DNA of 39,312 bases from an uncultured Planctomycetaceae bacterium (GTDB lineage Bacteria > Planctomycetota > Planctomycetia > Planctomycetales > Planctomycetaceae), in NCBI GenBank assembly GCA_937916515.1, contig CALFSX010000280.1, positions 1 through 39,312 on the forward strand, read 5' to 3'. Shown here one piece after another: positions 25,881-35,110 of this stretch. The stretch's first letter is position 1. Every line of letters starts with the position of its first letter. Both the position numbers and the translations under genes were made by a program. The notes under the pieces were generated by a model. That model worked only from the letters and a program-made list of their open reading frames with translations, was not told the origin of the DNA and searched no databases.

Positions 25881-26657
25881 TTACAGTTCTTCGCCGCCGG
25901 ACACGTGCAGAATTTCGCCAGTGATGAAGCTGGAACGCAGCAAAAACACCACGGCGTCACAAATATCTGATGGCTTGCCGGCACGCTTAAGTGGAATTGA
26001 TTCCACAGCTCGATCGGTGTGCCAGTTCGGTCGCTCATCCGGCGGCAATATCGCGCCGGGAGCAATCCCGTTCACCTGAACGTGCGGTCCCAGCTGCTGA
26101 GCCAGCCCCTTCGTGACCGACGCCAGTGCGGCTTTTGTGGCGGAATACACAACATGCGTGGCAGTTGCTCGTTGGGCTCGCCAGTCCAGCATGTTGACGA
26201 TGTGAGCCGTTTCGCCTGCGGGAAGTTGACGAACCAACTGTTGCGTCAGGAAGATCGGAGCAACCGTGTTCACCGCAAAATGTTCTGCACAATGAGCGGA
26301 TGAAACATCCAACAGACGTTTGTCATCAAAGACTGCCGCGCAGTTTATGAGAACTCGAACAACGCCCAAACGTTGAGCGGCAGCAAAAATTCTTGCTGCT
26401 GCCGCTTCCGACTGATTCAGGTCGGCTGAAACCACAACGCTGCGGCAGCCGTAATCCTGAATTTCTGTAGCCACCGCATTTGCGGCATCCACCGAGTTTC
26501 CACAATGCACAACAACGTTCAATTTCAGCTGCTGCGCCAAAGCCAGAGCGATCTGCCGACCAATGCGTTTGGCGGCACCTGTCACAACGGCGACGGAACC
26601 GTCGACGGGCGCCCAGTTGGCATCAGAGTGCGATGATGCGTTTGTGGAGTTGACCAT
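25881..26657 (-). CDS. Short-chain dehydrogenase, pteridine-reductase-like
   Basis: This is an NAD(P)-dependent SDR oxidoreductase of 258 aa. The cofactor motif TGAAKRIGRQIA (from residue 26) replaces the usual TGxxxGxG and is the form seen in pteridine reductases (PTR1/FolM type). The catalytic Tyr and Lys are in YSATKAAL. The segments AVFDDKRLLDVS and VNGIAPGAILPPDE also fit. Reduction of a dihydropterin is a plausible role, but SDR substrate prediction is weak. It stands alone, downstream of repeat copy 5. The ATG at 26657 is the only good start. Confidence 0.75.
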   Translation of the reverse strand: MVNSTNASSHSDANWAPVDGSVAVVTGAAKRIGRQIALALAQQLKLNVVVHCGNSVDAANAVATEIQDYGCRSVVVSADLNQSEAAAARIFAAAQRLGVVRVLINCAAVFDDKRLLDVSSAHCAEHFAVNTVAPIFLTQQLVRQLPAGETAHIVNMLDWRAQRATATHVVYSATKAALASVTKGLAQQLGPHVQVNGIAPGAILPPDERPNWHTDRAVESIPLKRAGKPSDICDAVVFLLRSSFITGEILHVSGGEEL

Positions 26658-26668
26658 TTACGGACCTG

Positions 26669-26754
26669 ACAAGGGCTTCGCCCTTGCCCCAGTGGCGTGG
26701 AGGGTGGGAAGACGTTGAACGCTGGAATCGCCGAGTCGCTCCGTTGTCGCTACG
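26669..26754 (+). repeat. Dispersed 'caaggg' repeat, copy 5
   Basis: The hairpin CAAGGGCTTCGCCCTTG is at 26670-26686, followed by gtggcgtggagggtgggaag and ending ccgttgtcgctacg. Unlike copies 2 and 4 it is not at a stop codon; it lies on the upstream side of the SDR start, 12 bases away, antisense to that gene. Confidence 0.78.
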
Positions 26755-26962
26755 ACCAACATGCACGCATCATTTTGAGCAAGACTCTAACGAGGCTGTG
26801 CCTCAGACCATTTGAGCTAACGCTCAGAAACGCGACTACGTCGCTCAGAAAACTTGCCGCAATGTGAACAAGTTCGCTGCTCTAAGAAGTCTAACGCAAC
26901 ATCACCACTTTTGTCTTGCGAAGATCAGTTATGTATTCATGCCCGCCCCCGCCATGATCCAC

Positions 26963-27148
26963 TTCAGCCACCAGTTTTAACTGGTGGTGAAACGATTGCT
27001 GAGTTGTTCGCAGCCGGTTTTAGCCGGACTTCAATCACGGCTTCAGCCGCTGGGTCCTATGGCTAAAGCCATGACGAAAAGTCCGGCTGAAGCCGGCTGT
27101 CCTGGCATTCGTCTCACCTTCAACCACCAGTTAAAACTGGTGGCTGAA
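26963..27148. mobile_element. Symmetrical 186-bp palindromic element
   Basis: The ends (26963-26988 and 27123-27148) are exact 26-bp inverse copies of each other. Each end contains the ccaccagtt/aactggtgg hairpin. Inward lie further pairs: agccggttttagccggactt against its near-inverse aagtccggctgaagccggct, and the centre ggcttcagcc/ggctaaagcc hairpins. The whole element is almost perfectly two-fold symmetrical about 27055, as in a MITE or BIME-type REP unit. It codes for nothing evident. It shares ends with the elements near rsgA, so it belongs to the same family in a shorter form. Confidence 0.7.
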
Positions 27149-27213
27149 AACTGATTCCAGCGCTCTTCCCAATGAATGCAAGGCGGATGAATGTGGGACC
27201 GTCCAACGAATCG

Positions 27214-28071
27214 TTACAGAGAAACGGATTCGCCATCCAGACTGCGGTGCATTTTTCGCAATGCTTCGCCTTCGATCTGCCGTACTCGTTCGCGAGTAAG
27301 CCCCAGAGCTTCACCGATTTCCTTCAACGTGCGAGGTTCGCAGTCGTCCAGGCCGAATCGCATTCGCAGAATCGTGGCTTCGCGAGAATCCATTTCGTCC
27401 AACAATCGAAACACGTGCTTCAGATTGTCGTTGTTAATCATTTCGTCTTCCGGCCCCATTGTGCGGTCGTCGGGAATGATATCGCCCAACGTCATTCCGC
27501 TTTCGTCCTGCTCAGACTGAGGCGCGGCGTTATACAGTGCGATCGCTTTCTTCACGATGCGGAGCTTCTTTTTCGGAATCCCCATTTCCTTCGCGATGTC
27601 TTCCGGTGTTGGAACTCGCTTAAGTTCTTCCGCCAGTTTAGAAGACGCTCGACGCCACTTCGACAGCAGCTCCACCATATAGGCGGGCACTCGAATGGTC
27701 TTGGCGGTATTCACCAATGCTCGCTTGATAGACTGCTTAATCCAGTAGCTTGCGTACGTACTGAATCGCGTGTTCATGTCCGGGTCGAAACCTTCGACCG
27801 CTCGCAACAGACCCAGATTACCTTCTTCGATCAGGTCCTGCAGAGGCAGGCCTTTGCCTGAGTATCCTCGGGCAATATTAACCACAAGTCGCAGGTTGGC
27901 TCGCACCATGCGATCTCGAGCAGATGCGTCGCCAGCGGAAATTGATCGGGACAGTGACTTTTCTTCGTCAGCCGTCAAAAGAGCTGTTTCGTTGATCTCT
28001 CTAAGATATGTCTCCAGCGGAGTCTGTACACGCGAGCCGACACGAGTTCTGCTTGTGGTAGATGAAGCCAT
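27214..28071 (-). CDS. RNA polymerase sigma-70 family factor (RpoD/SigA-like)
   Basis: This sigma factor of 285 aa has a full set of core regions without region 1.1. Region 1.2 is PLETYLREINETALLTADEEKSL, region 2 is NLRLVVNIARGYSGKGLPLQDLIEEGNLGLLRAVEGFDP...RFSTYASYWIKQSIKRAL, region 3 is PAYMVELLSKWRRASSKLAEEL, and region 4 ends TLKEIGEALGLTRERVRQIEGEALRKM. Short length and absence of 1.1 suggest a group 2 or RpoS/SigB-like factor rather than the essential primary one, but planctomycete primary sigma factors vary. It is divergent to the regulator at 28104, only 32 bases away. Confidence 0.9.
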   Translation of the reverse strand: MASSTTSRTRVGSRVQTPLETYLREINETALLTADEEKSLSRSISAGDASARDRMVRANLRLVVNIARGYSGKGLPLQDLIEEGNLGLLRAVEGFDPDMNTRFSTYASYWIKQSIKRALVNTAKTIRVPAYMVELLSKWRRASSKLAEELKRVPTPEDIAKEMGIPKKKLRIVKKAIALYNAAPQSEQDESGMTLGDIIPDDRTMGPEDEMINNDNLKHVFRLLDEMDSREATILRMRFGLDDCEPRTLKEIGEALGLTRERVRQIEGEALRKMHRSLDGESVSL

Positions 28072-28103
28072 GGTTACCCACTATCTAAAATTTATGGAAG
28101 AAT

Positions 28104-30422
28104 TTGACTCGGTGGTCTCTTCGGCGAACCAGAGTTGCCGTTACCAGCACTATCGGTTGCCTAGACAGAAAGGTTGACCAAACACCGGCAGAAACTGCCA
28201 CCCCCGCAGAAAGACCCACCCCGAAACGCCCATTCGTTGGCAAACGCAAAATCGAAGTAACCGGCAATCTTTTCGAAGACGGCGCCCGCCAACGCGGTCA
28301 GATTGAACCGCAAAATGTGTTGGCAAAACGAATTGACTTTCAAACTGATACTCTTAACCTTCAGCTGTATCAGGTCGATGGCGCAATTGTGTGCCGCTTT
28401 GATGTCAATCGTTCATTGAGAGGTTTCCACTTGTCCGCGATTACCTGGATTCGATGGGGCGACTCGCTGCAATCTGCAAACAGCGATCGCTGTGGCACAT
28501 TGATCGAACTGTGCGGCCGCCAGTTGGCCGAGGCCGCAAGAACAGCTTCAATGAAGGACTTTCTAACAAAAGAACTGTCCGAACTGGCCACAGAACTAAG
28601 CGTGCAGTGGCTTGCCATCGTCAAAGTGATTCCCGGTCCGGAATGGCAAACAGTGGTTGAACACGGTCGCCACGGCATGGCAAAACGACCGACGGCACTG
28701 TGGAACGACAGCCTGGAAAAACACTCCGCCGCAATTCAGGACGCGGGCGACGGTTGGACCTCATTCTGCTTTCCGTTGACGGAAAACAACAGAACTGGCG
28801 ACCTTTTAGTAGGAGCCAGTCGCAAAGCTGACGAAAGCCTGGCGACGTCTGGACTGCTGTCCGCACGATCGTTAAGCCTGGCGATCAACATGGCCAATCA
28901 ACAGTTGGAATCGCGGCGTCATGTCGATCGCCTGAAATCCACATTGGATATCGCGTCTCGGATGTCGGCGGCCGAAGAAACCGCTCCACTGCTGGACCTG
29001 ATTGCCAAAGAAGCGGCTCGACTGCTGGACTGCGATCGCAGCAGCATTTTTCTGTGGGACAAAGATCGCAAAGAACTGGAAGCTCGCCCGGCATTGGGAG
29101 TCGCCAGCGGTTCACTGCGGATTCCCGACAAGGGCGGCATTGTCGGCGAAACCTTGAAAACCGGGAGCGCAATCGTCGTTGACGACGCATACGAAGATCC
29201 ACGTTTCAATCAGGAAATCGATCAGAAAAGCGGCTACAGAACGCGAAACCTGGTCTGCGTTCCATTGCGCGATGCTGATGGCGAAATCGTCGGCGCGTTT
29301 GAAGGCATCAACCGCAACGGTGGACGATCTTTCAACGACGACGATGTTGAATGTCTGGCTCAGCTGGGAACTCAGGCTGCCGTCGCGGTTCGAAATCTGC
29401 GAGAACGAAGCCTATTGAATCGAAGTCGCGATCAGCTGGCCGAAAAGTTTGCCAGCCAGGTGGAAATTGTCGGAACCAGCTCTGCCGTCGCCGCTTTACG
29501 AGACACCGTCCGACGGTTGGCATCAACCGATCTTCCGGTACTGGTGTTGGGCGAAAGTGGTACGGGTAAAGAAGTCGTTGCCAACGCGATTCACTTTGGC
29601 GGTGCCAGAGCAAACAGCCCATTTGTGGCGGTCAACTGTGCGGCCATTGCAGAATCGCTATTGGAAAGCGAACTGTTCGGCCACGAACAGGGAGCGTTCA
29701 CTGATGCCAGAGATTCGCGGCAGGGAAAGTTCGAACTGGCCGATGGCGGCACATTGTTTCTGGACGAAATCGGCGACATGAGCCTTGGCGGACAGGCAAA
29801 GCTTCTGCGAGTTCTGGAACAAAAAGTGATCACTCGCGTGGGTGGCACTGCTGTGATTCCGATTGACGTGCGAATTGTGGCGGCGACCAATGCGAATCTG
29901 GCTGATGCTGTTCGAGAAAAGCGTTTCCGCGAAGACCTCTATTATCGAATCAGCGTCGTCACGCTGGACCTGCCGCCGCTGCGAGATCGTCCGGAAGACA
30001 TTCTTCTACTGGCGGAGCATTTCCTGAATCGATTTGCCAAGCAGGCGCGTCGATCAAGCATGCAGCTGTCGTCTGACGCTCGGCGTCGTCTGCAGGCACA
30101 CGGCTGGCCGGGCAACATTCGCGAACTTCGCAACCTGATGGAACGAGTTGCATTTTTGGCGGCCAATGATCGAGTCGATATTGATGATCTTGCGTTTATT
30201 CTAAGTCCGGAACAGGACAACGGACCTCAGTTTCCACTGGATCTTGGCCTGGACAACGCGACTCGGGAATTTCAGAAAGATTTCATTCGTCGAGGCATCA
30301 AGCAGGTCAGCAGCAACATGACCGATGCCGCGAAACTGTTGGGGCTGCACCGTTCGAACCTGTATCGCAAAATGAAACAACTTAAGATGTCTGAAATTCT
30401 GGGCGAAGTTGAGGGGGAATAA
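28104..30422 (+). CDS. GAF domain sigma-54-interaction (AAA+) transcriptional regulator
   Basis: This is an enhancer-binding-protein-like regulator of 772 aa. The first 260 residues are poorly conserved and may include a degenerate GAF (about 150-255). A clear GAF domain follows (about 275-435, with [25 protein letters not shown]). The AAA+ domain has Walker A GESGTGKE (about 481-488), Walker [13 protein letters not shown] and R-finger regions. The C-terminus is a Fis-like helix-turn-helix ([20 protein letters not shown]). The sigma-54 contact loop reads GAFTDA instead of GAFTGA. The start codon given is TTG at 28104. No in-frame ATG precedes residue 149, so the true start is uncertain. It is close to and divergent from the sigma factor gene. 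Confidence 0.85.
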   Translation: MTRWSLRRTRVAVTSTIGCLDRKVDQTPAETATPAERPTPKRPFVGKRKIEVTGNLFEDGARQRGQIEPQNVLAKRIDFQTDTLNLQLYQVDGAIVCRFDVNRSLRGFHLSAITWIRWGDSLQSANSDRCGTLIELCGRQLAEAARTASMKDFLTKELSELATELSVQWLAIVKVIPGPEWQTVVEHGRHGMAKRPTALWNDSLEKHSAAIQDAGDGWTSFCFPLTENNRTGDLLVGASRKADESLATSGLLSARSLSLAINMANQQLESRRHVDRLKSTLDIASRMSAAEETAPLLDLIAKEAARLLDCDRSSIFLWDKDRKELEARPALGVASGSLRIPDKGGIVGETLKTGSAIVVDDAYEDPRFNQEIDQKSGYRTRNLVCVPLRDADGEIVGAFEGINRNGGRSFNDDDVECLAQLGTQAAVAVRNLRERSLLNRSRDQLAEKFASQVEIVGTSSAVAALRDTVRRLASTDLPVLVLGESGTGKEVVANAIHFGGARANSPFVAVNCAAIAESLLESELFGHEQGAFTDARDSRQGKFELADGGTLFLDEIGDMSLGGQAKLLRVLEQKVITRVGGTAVIPIDVRIVAATNANLADAVREKRFREDLYYRISVVTLDLPPLRDRPEDILLLAEHFLNRFAKQARRSSMQLSSDARRRLQAHGWPGNIRELRNLMERVAFLAANDRVDIDDLAFILSPEQDNGPQFPLDLGLDNATREFQKDFIRRGIKQVSSNMTDAAKLLGLHRSNLYRKMKQLKMSEILGEVEGE

Positions 30423-30698
30423 CCCTTCCCGGGTAGCTGAATCGCCCGCATTTGACTATCGGGCGACAGGCCTGGGCTTCCAAGAGCTGGCGTTGGCACT
30501 GTAATTTTTGACATCTGCGGCAACAAAGCTGGTCCATACCTTTCGGCGTTGTGCTTCCAATGGAATTTGCCACTTAAAGACGGTCGGCAGCAAGTTCCCC
30601 CATTCCTGTCCGAGAGTCGCCACACATGCTTGTGCTGCGCAGCGTGGCGTATTGGTGCACAGCAATCGTGCGACCAGCCGAACAAACGGAATGCTAAC

Positions 30699-31235
30699 AT
30701 GCCCGTCAATCACAACGAGCGGATTCTGATAATCACTCCTGCCAAGGACGAAGCTGAATACATCGAAAAGACGATCGCCAGCATGGTCGCTCAAACGCAC
30801 CGTCCCGCCCTATGGGTGATTGTGGACGACGGAAGTGACGATAATACGGGCGAACTTACGAACGCCGCAGCAGCCAAATACGACTGGATCAAAGTTCTGC
30901 ATCGCCAGCAGGGAACTCAGCGCCGAGTCGGACCGGGCGTTATTGGAGCCTTTTATGCGGACCTTGAAACTGCTGACATGTCGCAGTTTGGTTTCGTCAT
31001 GAAGATGGACGCAGATACCGAAGTGAAGCCCGAATACTTCGAAAGGTTAATGAAACAATTCCGAGCGAACCCACGCCTGGGAACCGCCAGCGGCAAATGC
31101 TGGGTGCCTGTCGACGGCGAACTTGTGCTGGAACGAACTCACGACGGATTCTCACACGGCGTTGCGAAGTTGTTCCGCCGCGAATGCTTTGAAGAAATCA
31201 GCGGCTTCGTACGCCAGGTCATGTGGGATGGAATC
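30699..31235 (+). pseudogene. Glycosyltransferase family 2, truncated 5' part
   Basis: The start ATG at 30699 opens MPVNHNERILIITPAKDEAEYIEKTI, a GT-A glycosyltransferase. The nucleotide-binding VIVDDGSDDN and the DxD motif MKMDADTEV are intact, and the reading continues to VRQVMWDGI at 31235. The rest of the family's C-terminal part (usually more than 100 residues) is missing. Downstream the frame runs on into unrelated residues until 31481 and the best protein match switches to another frame. The truncation is direct evidence of a deletion. It could still make a short protein, but a working enzyme is unlikely. Confidence 0.75.
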
Positions 31236-31692
31236 GCATCAGCAAATTGCCAACAAAGTGTCTCGCTGGCTGATGCCGCTGTTTGCGTCTATAGCGTGTG
31301 CGGCTCCGTTTGTGATCTGGATATTGTACGACCAACGTTATCACATGGCTGGCATTCTGTTGTCGATTATGATCTGTCGCCTGATGGTGCGAGGGTACGG
31401 ACAGCTTCAGTTTCAATTTCTGCTTGCCAGAGCTCACGTAAATCTGGCGACGTTCTCGTATGCCGTCGCACTGGTGGTTAACGTCAGCCTGATTGCAACA
31501 CTGACGGCTCAGGCAGGAGTCGTCGGGCTGGCAATGTCATCACTGCTTTCAACGGTGGCGTTAACGGTCACGCAGGCAACTTTGGCGGGGCGTTCGTTAC
31601 AGACGAAGCTGTCGCCAGTTTCTGCAACATTGGCATGGACAGCAGCCGGAATCCTGCTGGCGCATGTCGTCGCCAATATGAATGCGATTTAA
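31228..31692 (+). pseudogene. Polysaccharide flippase, C-terminal remnant
   Basis: In the frame offset by one base from the glycosyltransferase, codons from 31228 read MESHQQIANKVSRWLMPLFASIACAAPFVIWILYDQRYHMAGILL and continue through several hydrophobic helices to a TAA at 31690-31692. This looks like the last four helices of a Wzx-type polysaccharide flippase. No N-terminal half or ribosome site exists upstream, since the frame enters directly from the glycosyltransferase body. The simplest reading is that a deletion joined the two genes. Both parts were probably once in an exopolysaccharide cluster. Confidence 0.7.
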
Positions 31693-32028
31693 GTTTGGCT
31701 TTACCCGCGGTAAGCCAGTTTGAAAATCCGCCAGCTCGGAAATCTGCAAGCCAGAGAAATAGCTTGCCGGCTCAAAACGGTGCCGCATGATCAGCAAACA
31801 GAGAATCTGGCAGGGCGGGCGAATGTTGGCGTTTGCCAAATCATTCAAGAACCCGTGGGGCGGCTCTCACCAGAAGCTGATTCTTCCCGCTGTTTGCGGC
31901 CGAATCCCAAACGCAGATTTATAGGATATGTTTCAAAACCCAGAAATAGCCAGAAGTTCACCACCATCGTTCAGTCAAATCGGCTATTCTTCGCCTCGCT
32001 TTGACCGGCCACCACAGGCGTTCCAGAC
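31693..32028. other. Intergenic region after the fused remnants
   Basis: These 336 bases contain no supported gene. A small hairpin follows the flippase stop directly (31697-31716). The remainder is unremarkable and must include the promoter of the ClpP-like gene. Confidence 0.5.
31697..31716 (+). terminator. Hairpin just after the flippase remnant
   Basis: GGCTTTACC-CGC-GGTAAGCC forms a stem with one bulged T, 4 nt after the stop at 31690-31692. There is no U-tract. It may be the original transcript end of the lost cluster. Confidence 0.35.
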
Positions 32029-32745
32029 ATGAACGAGGCCATGTTGCTTCAAAATCTCTTTAGCAACAACAAAGCGTTTCACAGCGGTCGTGAAATATTG
32101 AATCACGGCTTGCCCCTTGCTAGTGCACAATTGAATGGAATCATGGATAAGTCGAAGGCAATTTCAAAAAGCGGTCCGTACACAACAGGACCTTACGGAC
32201 GCCATAGAGAACCAGTGAAAGCGCCGTGGGAAATATCCATCAGTGGAGATTTGTCTGATCGACAGAACGACCTGATTACCAAACTTGTGGAACTTCCTGT
32301 ACGCAGTCGAGGAATCATTTACTTCGATTCGTGCGGCGGCAGTGTGTACGCCGGCCTGGCTTTGGCGACTCTGATTCGCACTCGCGAACTTGATGCCACG
32401 GGTGTGGTTATTGGCGAATGTTCGTCAGCCGCGTTGATGCCATTTGCCGCTTGCCGGAAACGATTCGTGACACCTCTCAGCACGTTGTTGTTTCATCCCA
32501 TGCGTTGGCAATCAGAAGTTGACGTACGGTTGGAAGAAGCCACTGAGTGGGCTCGACACTTTGAACAGTTGGAGCACGAGCTTGATCAATTGCTGGTTGA
32601 ATTGTTTCCGATTGCTCCGGAACTGCTGCTGCAATGGACTCGCCCCGGTCATTTTGTAACCGGTACTGAACTTGCCGAAGCCAAACTGGCAACAATTTTC
32701 AATCCGTTCGCGACGCACAAACCTTGGCAATTGCTAAGAGATTGA
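32029..32745 (+). CDS. ClpP-like serine protease family protein
   Basis: The product is 238 aa and resembles the ClpP/crotonase-fold serine protease family. [17 protein letters not shown] (about 100-116) matches the oxyanion/GG strand, [13 protein letters not shown] carries the nucleophile (Ser133), and LLFHPMRW holds the catalytic His156. The region where ClpP has its catalytic Asp (RDRFLSA-like) reads RPGHFVTG, without an Asp. The first 60 residues are not conserved, so the start could be 32029 or a later ATG (32041 or 32143). It stands apart from any clpX gene, so it is probably not the housekeeping ClpP. Confidence 0.65.
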   Translation: MNEAMLLQNLFSNNKAFHSGREILNHGLPLASAQLNGIMDKSKAISKSGPYTTGPYGRHREPVKAPWEISISGDLSDRQNDLITKLVELPVRSRGIIYFDSCGGSVYAGLALATLIRTRELDATGVVIGECSSAALMPFAACRKRFVTPLSTLLFHPMRWQSEVDVRLEEATEWARHFEQLEHELDQLLVELFPIAPELLLQWTRPGHFVTGTELAEAKLATIFNPFATHKPWQLLRD

Positions 32746-33024
32746 ACCTGAGCGGCAGGGCGTTGGATAGCGTTCACACAAAGCCGTCTTCGCTTTCAGA
32801 AATGCAGGATCAGACAACTTCAACCGGTGCCATGTTTCCGTATGGGCAGACCTGCTTGAGAATTGTGCGTCAATAGGTCACATTTAGGTGCGCGAGGACG
32901 CACACCGGGCGTTCAAAGCCTGATTGCTTCAGGAAGCCAGTGCGCCAGCCTTGTTAAGACGAGCTGCAAGTTTAGAATCCGAAGACACTCTGCTTTGCTT
33001 TATCAGTCGATCAAGGAATCTGTC

Positions 33025-34611
33025 GTGGTATCATCCATGGATCTGTCTGCTCACGGAATTACGGTCAAGGAAATTCATCGAAACCTTGACCCGCCCAGCT
33101 TGTATGAAGAAGCTATTCGTTACGAGCCAGGAACCAGCATCTCCAATACAGGCTGCCTGATTGCCTATTCGGGAGAAAAGACCGGGCGATCACCGAAGGA
33201 CAAACGCGTCGTCCGACATCACTCTTCAGAAAATGATGTGTGGTGGGGCCCAGTGAATTTTCCATTGGACGAAATGACGTTTTCGATCAATCGCGAACGA
33301 GCCGTCGACTACCTGAACACTCGATCGAAGCTTTACTGCGTTGATGCCTTCGCCGGCTGGGACGGATCGACCCGGCTGAAGGTGCGAGTCATCTGTGCTC
33401 GCCCGTATCATGCGTTGTTCATGCACATTATGTTGATCCGCCCGACGGATGCGGAACTGGAGACATTCGGCGAACCAGACTTTGTCATTTACAACGCAGG
33501 CGGATTTCCAGCGAACCGCTACACAACGGGCATGACTTCTCGCACCAGCGTCGATTTAAGCCTGGAACGCAAAGAAGTGGTTCTGCTTGGAACGGAATAC
33601 GCAGGTGAAATGAAAAAAGCCGTGTTCACGTATATGAACTATCTGCTGCCCAGTCGCAACATGCTGTCGATGCACTGTTCCGCAACGTGTGACAAAGAAA
33701 CGAATCGTTCTTCTGTGCTGTTTGGACTTTCAGGTACCGGCAAGACGACTTTGTCTGCAGATCCCAATCGTTTTTTGATTGGTGACGACGAACACGGCTG
33801 GTCAGACGACGGCATCTTCAACATCGAAGGCGGCTGTTATGCAAAGGCCGTTTACCTGACTCGCGAATCGGAACCGGAAATCTTTGACGCTCTCCGTTTT
33901 GGTGCAGTTCTGGAAAACGTTGTTTACGACGAAGCTCATCACCACGTCGACTTTAACAACACTTCCATCACTCAGAACACTCGAGGCGCCTATCCCATTG
34001 AACACATGGGAAATGCAAAGATCCCGTGTGTCGCAGAACATCCGCAAGACGTTATTTTTCTGACGTGTGATGCGTTTGGCGTTCTTCCGCCTGTTAGCCG
34101 ATTGACTCCCGAACAGGCGATGTACTATTTCATCAGCGGCTACACGGCCAAGGTCGCTGGTACCGAAATGGGCATCAACGAACCAGAAGCCACATTCAGC
34201 CCGTGCTTTGGAGGCCCGTTCCTGATGTGGCACCCCTCGCGTTATGCTGAACTGCTGGCGGAAAAAATTCGCAAGCACAATTCGGCGGTCTGGCTGGTCA
34301 ACACGGGCTGGTCAGGTGGAGCGTACGGTACTGGAAGTCGCATGCCACTGCGGTTCACCAGAGCAATTGTGGACGCGATTCACAACGGAAGCCTGCGAAA
34401 CGCACCAACGACGACAGACGAAATTTTCGGTTTCGAAGTCGTGACTGAGTGTCAGGGAGTTCCGACGGAAATGATGCAGCCAAAACTGTCCTGGCGAGAT
34501 CAGCAGTCATATCTGGAAACGGCTCAAAAACTGGCCGGACGTTTTCGGGAAAACTTCAAGCAATATGCGGATGCCACAACTCCCGAAGTGAGCGCCGCAG
34601 GTCCTCGCTAA
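33025..34611 (+). CDS. pckA: ATP-dependent phosphoenolpyruvate carboxykinase
   Basis: PckA converts oxaloacetate and ATP to phosphoenolpyruvate, CO2 and ADP at the head of gluconeogenesis. The protein is about 528 aa. Key sites are the kinase-type P-loop GLSGTGKTTLSADP, the metal and substrate motif GDDEHGWSDDGIFNIEGGCYAK, and NAGGFPANRY and MHCSATC. The GTG start at 33025 is preferred: AAGGA is 7 nt upstream (33013-33017). The ATG at 33037 has no site at normal spacing, and an open frame reaching 32863 has no conserved content. All catalytic residues look intact. Confidence 0.93.
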   Translation: MVSSMDLSAHGITVKEIHRNLDPPSLYEEAIRYEPGTSISNTGCLIAYSGEKTGRSPKDKRVVRHHSSENDVWWGPVNFPLDEMTFSINRERAVDYLNTRSKLYCVDAFAGWDGSTRLKVRVICARPYHALFMHIMLIRPTDAELETFGEPDFVIYNAGGFPANRYTTGMTSRTSVDLSLERKEVVLLGTEYAGEMKKAVFTYMNYLLPSRNMLSMHCSATCDKETNRSSVLFGLSGTGKTTLSADPNRFLIGDDEHGWSDDGIFNIEGGCYAKAVYLTRESEPEIFDALRFGAVLENVVYDEAHHHVDFNNTSITQNTRGAYPIEHMGNAKIPCVAEHPQDVIFLTCDAFGVLPPVSRLTPEQAMYYFISGYTAKVAGTEMGINEPEATFSPCFGGPFLMWHPSRYAELLAEKIRKHNSAVWLVNTGWSGGAYGTGSRMPLRFTRAIVDAIHNGSLRNAPTTTDEIFGFEVVTECQGVPTEMMQPKLSWRDQQSYLETAQKLAGRFRENFKQYADATTPEVSAAGPR

Positions 34612-35110
34612 CAACGCTGAATGATGTACTTTGCCACTCAGGCAATTTAGCTTCTGTTGTGCACGAAGTTGGCGGGCTTTGCTGTGCGAAAGTACGTGTG
34701 GGCATACTTTCGGACAGAGATCCTGAATCTATGAAGCGTGGTGACGTGTCGCCGTTTTTCTTTACCTGCAGCACTTCAATATGGCAGGTTGTTCCATTTC
34801 GTGAACGTCCGTAAAAGAAAGCTTCGACAAGTCGAAGCACGCCCAAGAATCGAGTCACAGAATCTCTGCGAAATGCGGCCAAACTGTAACGGAACCTCGC
34901 ACTCAGAATAGCCAGCGAAGATTCGGCAGGGGCAGGGCGGCGAGCAATTTACTTTCGCACGTGTCGATAGAGCAGGTCATTCGACGAAGGGACAGCGTAC
35001 ATCAGTTTCCCCAGCCCAGCCACCGTGCTGGGGACTGAGGCAACCGTTCACGAACGTCACTTCATTGTCTTTGCTGATGTCGTTTTTCAACCCTGCATTT
35101 GCCGGGTTCA
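34612..35110. other. Intergenic region between convergent genes
   Basis: This 499-bp gap lies between pckA and the response regulator gene on the opposite strand. Short frames exist on both strands but none has a ribosome site or recognisable domain. A small hairpin (cccagc...gctggg, about 35014-35033) sits on the downstream side of the response regulator gene and could end its transcript. Nothing else was recognised. Confidence 0.5.

Larger units (their letters stand above)
26658..27213. other. Repeat-rich intergenic region
   Basis: Between the SDR gene and the sigma factor gene lie 556 bases with no supported gene. They contain dispersed repeat copy 5 (26669-26754), a stretch with a short hairpin (tgagc-taac-gctca, about 26814-26827) and the symmetrical element at 26963-27148. 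Short open frames on either strand are accidental. Confidence 0.6.

Noticed and set aside
30549-30698. Upstream extension of the glycosyltransferase frame
   Set aside because: The Cys-rich leader is not conserved in GT2 proteins and the ATG at 30699 directly precedes the GT-A fold.
32863-33024. Longer pckA frame starting at 32863
   Set aside because: The added 54 residues do not resemble PckA, and GTG at 33025 has a well-placed AAGGA.
34556-34882. 108-residue minus-strand frame at the end of pckA
   Set aside because: It overlaps the pckA 3' end, has no ribosome site and no recognisable domain.
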